Source: Schistosoma haematobium
Lineage: Eukaryota; Platyhelminthes; Trematoda; Strigeidida; Schistosomatidae
Direction of reading: 5' to 3'
DNA: 64,000 bases
Assembly: GCF_000699445.3 (NCBI RefSeq)
Contig: NC_067197.1
Location: 33,649,809 to 33,713,808 of the forward strand
Shown in pieces: positions 57,751 through 64,000 of the stretch. Position numbers and translations under genes: made by a program. The notes beneath the pieces were generated by a model. That model did no database searches. It saw nothing but the letters and a program-made list of their open reading frames with translations, and had not been told where the DNA came from. Positions within the stretch are counted from its first letter, which is position 1; every line of letters starts with the position of its first letter.

Positions 57751-60700
57751 TGTCGTAAAGACAGTAAGGTTTGCAATGAATATTCTTAGAATAGTCCACT
57801 CTTTAATTTACTACTATCACCCAAAAATCCATTTCCGTTATCAAAAGAATTTCAGACGAATTCCTATAGTTTCGTGTAAAACTCATATCAGTGATCAAAT
57901 AATCTATATGTTCATGTCATTAACATAGGCTTGTAATTTCTCTCAAACTCCAGTTGACGTTATCATTATTTACTAAAGTACATGATCAATGTGAATGATA
58001 AATATGTATTCCGCTTACTTACTTTTATCTCAGTATTACTCATTGATTAGTTCTGTAATGAACGAGTACACAAGTAGTGACAATTGAATGTATGTGAATA
58101 CAAAATTATAAAACGTCTTAGTAAAATCTGATAACCATACAGTGAATATTTCATTCGCAAAATATCAATCAATTGTCTCAAATTTCATTATTCCTTCGTT
58201 CCTACACCAATCATTCTCTGTTCTCATTCTCTTTTCTTTGATCTTCTTAACCTACCAGGTATTTCATTTTTGATAGATGATACATACTACTTATATCTAC
58301 CGACATCAGTAACACACACTACAAAAATTCAACTTTATGCAAATTACAGTGTTTAGTGATTTGTAGTAATTTCAAAACAGTCAATTATTAAATGGTGACT
58401 TGAATAGCAAAACTAAATTAACTACCATCACTATGAATATTTGAAGAAAAATAAAACTTTTTATTAACTAAAATATTTGAGAAATTATGGTTTGTTTGGT
58501 TTTCCGGAAAAACATATCGAGATCTCGTCAATAAAAATAGGGAATAATAAATGGAGTAATGCAATTCTGTATCTTATATGTAGTTACCTGAATTTCAATG
58601 ACATAAACATTTTATTCATTATTTGCAATATATATGTATAGCTTATCATGGACATTTATCTATATAATATTTTTGTAGTAAAAATACCCATATATCAAGT
58701 CTACCATAAAAGTTCCACTTGATTGAAATCTATTTATTTTCTAATGTTCATCCTTGATAGGATAATGAATGCATATAGATAAGTAGTCCTATACTAGAAC
58801 GAAACAAGTGTCTAGTGCATCTTGGTTTTCAATGAATGTTTAAATTATATATGTTCGTGATAAGAAAAAATAAACATTCACTGATCTTCATAAACCTCCG
58901 TATTGATAAGTAAAATCGTATATTATAATTTAACAGCTGGAAAACGGTATCTATTATTTATTTATTCTATAGCTGATAATAGTTTGATGATTTAAGGAGA
59001 GTAGGGGAAGATCATAATGAGCAGTAAATGCAAGATATTTTGTTTATTCTCTTCATTTAACTCCGGAAAAAAACAAAACAGCAAAGCCGATAACTTGACT
59101 ATTTATTTGTATCACAAAATTAAAATAGACACATCTTTGTTTCTGTTGTACATAAATCTATTTACAGTCTTGTTAAGATTATAGTTACAATACTAGGGAT
59201 TTAGAACATGATTTAAGAAATAGATAGACAGAAGCTTTAGGAATGATGAAAAATTGAAACTATTGAAGTGAATCCATAGAAAAAGAGATAAGTTCAGAGA
59301 CGATGACAAATTGATGACAAAAATTTAAGTATATCTTTTGGGTAGATTCGAAAATGAACTATTTAACATTGTTGATAATCTGATAGCTTTTTGAAAGCTA
59401 AAACTGTTTTCGTAAAAGACTCATGATTTTAATGACTAAATTATTATAATATCCACAAAAACCCTAGTGACTTGCTTCAAGAGATATTTCTTGGAGTTCT
59501 GGTGAAAAGCAGTGACCAGTGGAGTTCAACCAGGTCTATTGTGAGATAACAATGATGGACTTGTCGCTCAATTTTGTGGATTAACTGAAGTTAGACATTA
59601 ACACCATTGGATGCTGGCTTAGTGGTCTAGAGGTTAAGCGTTCGCACACGAGACCGATGGGTCCTAGGATCGTGGATTCGCACTGCTGAGGAGTCACATA
59701 CTAGGACAAAACGACAGTCCAGTGGTATCAGGTTTTCCATGGTGGTCTAGCTTCAATTGACTCATGATCTTAACTACTAAAAGCATCAATTGTTTATTTA
59801 TTTTTAACCAATGTCAATATGAAGATTTATAAAAGTAGGTTTAATGAGTGATTACTTGTTGGTTTTCACTGTTTGAAGAAATCTGTATTCATAATGACCA
59901 TTTTCTTGAGTTTCTGTGTCATGAAAAACTAAACATGTGTACATATGTCATATGATTATGCGTTCAATTATTCACATTCCCTTCATTGGTTTTTAGTCTC
60001 GAACAAAAGAGAAAGATTCTATCTCAATTGCTTGAGAGTTTACTGGTAAATTTTCTCTATGAAGATATCTCTTTAGTTATATAATGTACCGGATGAATAA
60101 TAAACTGCTATCAAAAAAGACTCAAAATTAGATTTGATTCGGCAGCCATTCATCAAGAGTTGTGTAGTACACAAATAGGGAACTCCACAAACATTCCCTA
60201 ATGACTCTGATGAGGATATCTTGGAAGTGTTAACAAAATATTTCATTTGATCATTCAGTTGTATGACATGTGAGTATTCATTTGCACGTGGTGAAATGAA
60301 AGCGATACTAATCGTCCAACTAATATTATCGTATTCGATTTAATATATCTGTAGAATACTCATAAAAGTAACCGAATGGTTTTTATTCAAGTGTCTCCTG
60401 TGGGATTATAATCTACACCTTTTGAAAATACATCGGTATAAATTACACATGATGAATTTCGGACTAATCCAAGTTTATATTATTCACATGTTACAGTATA
60501 TTCAGCCATGACCACGTTACGAAAAACATTTTATTAAATGTGGTAATCTGTTGACGTATTAGAAACCAGGGAGATGGAATTCATTGGATTTGTTTTGGGG
60601 CAGTTGTTATAAAACTGGAAAATGTACTGAATGCAACAGCACTATGATACGAAAACAATTATCCATATCACATAAGAAGTTTAAAGCTGACAAGGGTGTT

Positions 60701-62114
60701 ATATTTTACAATCTAGTAAATTCCTCATCAATTGGATTGTGATCAATTTTATTGTTCTTCAAAATTTGGGCGCTTTGTGTCATACTAGCGGGATAGACAC
60801 AGCAGTCACTAGCAGATTTAATATGGGACTTGACAGATGATACATAGCAATAAATCGTTCTTATTCAGGGTAGAATATTCATTAACATATATTTTTGACA
60901 GCGTGTCCGCTTCTCCATAGTTTTCAGTATAATGGTAATGAATTTTAAAGTCAAATCCCAGTAGAATTAGCTGTTGCACAAGAGTTTGTTTATCTTGGAA
61001 TACTGCTAAAGTCAGCTGAGGATCTATTGTCATGGAGGCATCAAACTGTACTTACTTATATTAAAAATGCATTATCAGTTTGGGTATATCCTGTCTGCTG
61101 AATTCAGCGCCCATGATACTTGCAATAAACCTTTAAATGTACCATGGAGGTAAAACTCACTTTCATTGATTGATTTAAGGCATGCGTTTCACCAATCAGA
61201 TAATCAAACGTAGATAGCATAAGATGCTATGTAAGCAAGAAAGCTAAACAGCTACTAATGAGCCTAAAAATGACCTGAGTGGAAATAAATCTATGATGAT
61301 CATTCGTCATATTCCATGAGTGTTTTCTCCATCATATTGGTTACAGTCCATATCAGAGAGAAATACATCAAAGATTTAAACGCGTCATGATTTGTCCTAG
61401 TGTAAAGCTTCAGTTTGTTCTGTGTAATCTAGGTTCTGTTGAGTTTCAGAGGTTTGTTCAATAAGATACAACTATTGGGAAAGGATTTACTACAAGAATG
61501 TCATTTATAATTATATTCGTTGATTAACAGAAGATGATCGGAATTGTTTTTGAAGCAAAACACATCTAGTTATGTTCAAACATGTTAAAATATTCATAAG
61601 ATTATTAATTTACCATTTGGGTATAAATTTGTTTTGCATTTTGTGAATAGAATATTATAAAATGGAGAAGAAGAATAATAATAGAGTCATGGAAGTATGG
61701 CATACGATTCGATAGAGAAATAAATCTTATATGCGTACTCAGAGCATCAACAGAAAAATTATCAATAATGATAGCTAAACTCTCAACTAGAAGAAGTGAA
61801 TCCCTTGCATTTGATATTGAAATGTTAACCCTCAAGGAGTACTGGATCAGAATAAAAAAGTTAACTAGATTTTTACATTTTTTGGGTCTTTAATTTACTT
61901 TTAATTAGTAATAGAGAATATGCTTATCATATGGTTATAGGATAAGAAAAAACAATTTAATTTTACGATTCTTAAAACATTGATAATAACAATACAAACC
62001 TTTGCATTTTGGATACACGGACATAAAGCCCAAGCAGCATAAGATTGTACTTTTGGATTAGGATTTTTTAACAATGACCAAAGTAAACGTACACCATCCA
62101 AATTTTCAATGATA
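51823..62114 (-). CDS. ODAD2: ODAD2/ARMC4-like armadillo protein, C-terminal 320 residues in four exons (5' part outside window)
   Basis: Family role: ODAD2 (ARMC4) helps dock outer dynein arms on ciliary doublet microtubules. Joining 62114-62000, 56736-56548, 53632-53384 and 52233-51823 keeps one frame and gives consecutive armadillo repeats: [15 protein letters not shown], then [62 protein letters not shown], then [11 protein letters not shown]. These match my memory of vertebrate ARMC4 ends closely. All junctions are GT-AG. The last exon adds about 110 residues of low-complexity, His/Gln/Ser-rich tail beyond the usual end. In flukes it would serve miracidial cilia, flame cells and sperm (inference). 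Confidence 0.85.
52755..53095 (-). mobile_element. SINE family A (SmAlpha-like) copy in an ODAD2 intron
   Basis: GCAAAGATAAGTAGTGGCTG, minus-strand hammerhead with intact CTGATGA, GTCC/GGAC stem II, GAAA and CGTTCG but no pairing in stem I; then the tRNA-like part and the tail GAGGCAATCTGCACAGGATA. It lies in the same orientation as the host gene. Confidence 0.75.
53384..53632 (-). CDS. ODAD2: ODAD2-like penultimate exon (83 codons)
   Basis: Acceptor TCTAATAG, donor TTCA|GTAAGT. Encodes [20 protein letters not shown] through [13 protein letters not shown]. Both boundaries are phase 0. Confidence 0.87.
53858..53898 (-). ncRNA. Hammerhead-like core, Penelope-like type (2 of 3)
   Basis: Minus strand: CTGAAGA (53894-53888), stem II GTCCA/TGGAC, GAAA (53865-53862), CGTC then GGAATT. 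Located in an ODAD2 intron on the sense strand of that gene. Confidence 0.55.
54270..54308 (-). ncRNA. Hammerhead-like core, Penelope-like type (3 of 3)
   Basis: Minus strand: CTGAAGA (54304-54298), GCGGCTT...GAAGTCAC as an imperfect stem II, GAAA (54277-54274). Cleavage triplet unclear, so likely decayed. Confidence 0.4.
54335..56393 (+). mobile_element. RTE-clade (SR2-like) element, internally deleted, antisense in an ODAD2 intron
   Basis: 54350-54830 encodes the end of an APE-type endonuclease, with D-H-I-C-I-N-E-K-F and the S-D-H-H-L-V motif near 54787. A linker follows to about 55585. The frame then jumps to [14 protein letters not shown], so most of the RT is deleted and the catalytic F-A-D-D has become F-A-N-D. 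The remainder follows the family to [12 protein letters not shown] at about 56370. Many stops and frameshifts. The only copy here retaining endonuclease sequence. Confidence 0.85.
56548..56736 (-). CDS. ODAD2: ODAD2-like exon (63 codons)
   Basis: Acceptor ATTACTACAG, donor CACACG|GTAATA, phase 0 at both ends. Encodes [16 protein letters not shown] through P-L-L-S-R-L-T-H-T. The longer open frame running past the donor to 56416 is intronic. Confidence 0.87.
56805..56828. repeat. (TA)n microsatellite
   Basis: About 12 TA units in the ODAD2 intron. Confidence 0.9.
56838..57020 (-). mobile_element. SINE family C fragment
   Basis: GATTACAATTGACTGATCAG, GAGTCGACATCACGTGCATC and a minus-strand hammerhead remnant with core CTGACTA (dead), in the sense of the host gene. 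Confidence 0.6.
57135..57265. repeat. Imperfect ~63-bp tandem duplication
   Basis: CAGGAGAACCAGACACCATC and CAGGAGAGCCAGACACCGCC start two related units about 69 bp apart, each followed by a CAGTTCAGCT/TAGTACAGCT block. Moderately GC-rich; no family assigned. Confidence 0.55.
57270..57680. other. Moderately GC-rich intronic stretch
   Basis: Composition suggests a decayed element continuing from the tandem duplication; no domain or family recognised. Confidence 0.4.
57682..57747. repeat. (TA)n-(GA)n microsatellite
   Basis: About 17 TA units run directly into about 15 GA units. Confidence 0.95.
58065..58325 (+). repeat. Unclassified ~290-bp dispersed repeat (copy 5 of 5)
   Basis: Includes TTAGTAAAATCTGATAACCA, TTCTCTTTTCTTTGATCTTC and TACTACTTATATCTACCGAC. 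Lies in the large ODAD2 intron, antisense to the gene if the family is read in its common orientation. Confidence 0.65.
58330..59400. other. AT-rich intronic stretch
   Basis: Only a decayed family B 3' fragment at 58780-58845 (ACTAGAACGAAACAAGTGTC) is recognised. Confidence 0.5.
59405..59790 (+). mobile_element. SINE family B, full unit preceded by the tail of another
   Basis: 59425-59465 is a family 3' terminus (ATTATTATAATATCCACAAA) joined directly to the head AGTGACTTGCTTCAAGAG of a complete unit: A box GGCTTAGTGGTCTAGAGGTT, remnant B box, hammerhead with AAAA for GAAA, tail to CATGATCTTAACTAC. Tail-to-head joining resembles a tandem dimer. Confidence 0.8.
59795..60810. other. AT-rich intronic stretch
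   Basis: Nothing recognised with confidence. Confidence 0.45.
60818..61085 (-). pseudogene. Ty3/gypsy-type RNase H relic
   Basis: The minus-strand frame reads [21 protein letters not shown] and G-E-A-D-T-L-S-K-I, the end of a gypsy-type RNase H domain (compare N-A-D-S-L-S-R at 21.5 kb). No flanking RT, integrase or LTR was found. It lies in the ODAD2 intron on the sense strand. From a different lineage than the 20.4-kb relic, judging by divergence. Confidence 0.65.
61090..61995. other. AT-rich intronic stretch
   Basis: Nothing recognised. Confidence 0.45.
62000..62114 (-). CDS. ODAD2: ODAD2-like exon (first one visible)
   Basis: Acceptor CTTCCTACAG, donor GCAAAG|GTTTGT. One base completes a codon from the preceding exon, then [25 protein letters not shown] through C-P-C-I-Q-N-A-K. 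Upstream exons must lie beyond 62114; none was found up to 64000. Confidence 0.87.
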
Positions 62115-62119
62115 CTGTA

Positions 62120-62780
62120 GGAAGAAAATATAACTTATTTATATATAATCCTTAATAATAATAATAATGAAAGGATATATGGTTACATTTCGTAGAGTTT
62201 ATAATACAGTCAACTACAAAACATTCTTTTATTAAGTCAATACAGTTTACACACAATTTATAGACTTATTTTGATATTATTAGTGATCACAAAAAAAATT
62301 ATCAACGGTAACATGGAAACAAGTTAATTATACTAATGGAATCCTTATCTAAATCTATACTGATATAAATTCTTTTAGGAACTTTGTAAATGTTTCAATA
62401 AAATACAGCCCTCAACTAATTATGGAATCTGTTACTAAGCATGGCAAACACTTCATATTACGTAATACAAACTTGTATGTTAATATGCATTAATTACTAT
62501 TGATTGTGTACTGAATACATTTCATAAATCAGTTAGTCAAGTTGACAATGCATCTCATTAAGTTTAAAATCGGTAAGTTGTATATTTGTAAAGATAAAAA
62601 TATATCAACACTACAATGAATAAAATGTTGTCCAACGCTTTCAGTTTTTCAATAGTGGTCTAGCTAAGATTAATTAACGATTTGGACTATGAAAAAAATC
62701 GTAAATAAATCTACTGCTTATAAAAATTGTATAGGTAGACAGTCATGATTTTATAGAACAGTCAATGTTTTAAAAATGTG
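62120..62780. other. AT-rich intronic stretch with a SINE B 3' scrap
   Basis: 62610-62690 contains GTTGTCCAACGCTTTCAG and ATAGTGGTCTAGCTAAGA, a decayed family B tail. Nothing else recognised. Confidence 0.5.
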
Positions 62781-62784
62781 CTCA

Positions 62785-63140
62785 GTAGTGACTAGCTTTG
62801 TGAAGGAATTCTTGAAGTTCTGGTGAGAAGCCATGATTAGTGGAGCTAATCCATGTCACATAGAGACAGGTATCTATCTCAGACAATGGAAGATGGTCGT
62901 GCAATTTTGTGAATTGGTTGAAGTTAGACATGAACATCGTTGGTTGCCGGCGCAGATGTCTGGGGGTGCGAGACTGAAATCCCCAATTTCGAATCCCCCT
63001 TGCGGGATCGTGAATGTACACTGCTAAGGAGTCCCATATTAAGATGGAACGGCCATCCAGTGCATTCAGGTTTTCAATGATGGTCTAACATCAGTCGACT
63101 CATGAATTCAATCAAACACTTTATAATCTCCACAATCCTA
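62785..63140 (+). mobile_element. SINE family B, full length
   Basis: Head AGTAGTGACTAGCTTTGTGA, degraded A box, B box region ATTTCGAATCCCCC, hammerhead with core CTAAGGA and GAAA lost, tail GTCTAACATCAGTCGACTC and terminus CTCCACAATCC. Antisense to the ODAD2-like gene. Confidence 0.8.
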
Positions 63141-63144
63141 TACT

Positions 63145-64000
63145 GATATTAGAAATTCATTTGTGGTATTTTTATTTCCAATATACTGGTGTAGTGAGTA
63201 ATGGTATAAATGGCTTTGAGATCTGTGTCGCTAGTTAGTGAACACACAAGTATTATAAATAGTACAATGAAATTTAACTATGTACAGAATTCTTCAATAG
63301 ATTGTAAATTTGTCAAGATTCGTAACAAATTTGATGAACGCATAAATAAAGGATATTTATAAACATGTTGGTTACAGGTGTTCGTTATCCATTAAATCAT
63401 AGATTGAATGATTTTCCTGTCAATCAATTTGGAATAACCTTAAACAACATCATTTATATTAACTAATCCTGGTAACATAAATGAAATCAGAAAGACATTA
63501 TCTTATTTGGGTGTTTACACATACGTAATTTAACATCTATTTCAATACGTAACAAAAGACCCTTTCTTATTACCGTTAAGTATTTTAGTTGGTCTGTCAA
63601 ATAGTTTGTAACTATCTATGAAGGAAATGAGAGTTAGTAGTACGTTTTAAATTTTGCTTGTCAAGGGTTAGAGATTAATGTCTCATTTTTAAATGATCTC
63701 ACTTTACAACATAATTCCACTGATAAAAACCATAAATGATCATAGTGGATTAGCTTTGACCATTATGTGTTTAACTAATGTCTATTGATGTTTTTAGATA
63801 TTTGATTAAAGCTTGGGTATTTCTTCTAGTATTACTCAATAAACATTTCAATGACAATAAAGTCAGACTTAAGAGTTCAAGAGAAAAATATAAGTCAGAT
63901 AACTAATAATAACATTAAAATTTGTAAGTATTGCTGGCGAGAATATAATTTATGGACAAATCAATCAGACATAAAGTAAAAAGTCTTCGACTTTGGCGCG
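63145..64000. other. Right-edge AT-rich stretch, probably ODAD2 intron
   Basis: No further armadillo exon or repeat family identified. Confidence 0.45.

Noticed and set aside
60580..60720. Possible gag zinc-knuckle (C-Y-K-x-G-K-C-x-x-C) near a gypsy relic
   Set aside because: Spacing does not fit CCHC, strand is opposite to the nearby RNase H relic, and no other gag sequence is present.

Overview
This is an AT-rich, repeat-laden stretch of animal nuclear DNA that I assign to a blood fluke (Schistosoma). The basis is many dispersed SINE-like elements carrying hammerhead-ribozyme cores of the SmAlpha type, degraded RTE-clade (SR2-like) non-LTR elements with TAAG-repeat tails, Ty3/gypsy relics, and two genes whose proteins fit an invertebrate. 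The species cannot be fixed from the sequence alone. No bacterial gene organisation is present.

Host genes. (1) Two P2X-type ATP-gated cation channel genes lie in tandem on the plus strand (27383-29092 and 38308-40197), each as one uninterrupted open reading frame. Their core regions are mostly identical at the DNA level, in blocks broken by a sharply divergent 58-bp island, while their cytoplasmic tails differ. This looks like gene conversion between old paralogues. (2) The 3' end of an ODAD2 (ARMC4)-like armadillo-repeat gene lies on the minus strand, in four exons between 62114 and 51823 with GT-AG introns; its 5' part is beyond the right edge. ODAD2 is an outer-dynein-arm docking factor of motile cilia.

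Repeats. The rest is accessory DNA. 1-27.3 kb holds SINE copies, an inverted pair of 490-bp LTRs (1472-3074), a solo LTR with target duplication (7268-7594), a nested non-LTR 3' end (10506-11033), a hairpin insertion (17287-17434) and a Ty3/gypsy pol relic (20394-21560). Between the P2X genes sit a large inverted repeat with perfect 432-bp arms (29602-31243), two minus-strand RTE 3' halves, and further SINEs. 40-51.8 kb holds more RTE and SINE copies and a 938-bp unit with 62-bp terminal inverted repeats. The ODAD2 introns contain an antisense, internally deleted RTE copy, Penelope-like hammerhead cores, SINEs and simple repeats.

The most distinctive signal is RNA-level. Three unrelated SINE families (called A, B and C here; A is SmAlpha-like) share one design: a tRNA-like pol III promoter, then about 60-100 nt later a hammerhead ribozyme whose stem III is a loopless six-base palindrome. 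Several copies keep all core nucleotides and stems. A fourth group of hammerhead cores, of Penelope-like type, occurs three times on the minus strand.
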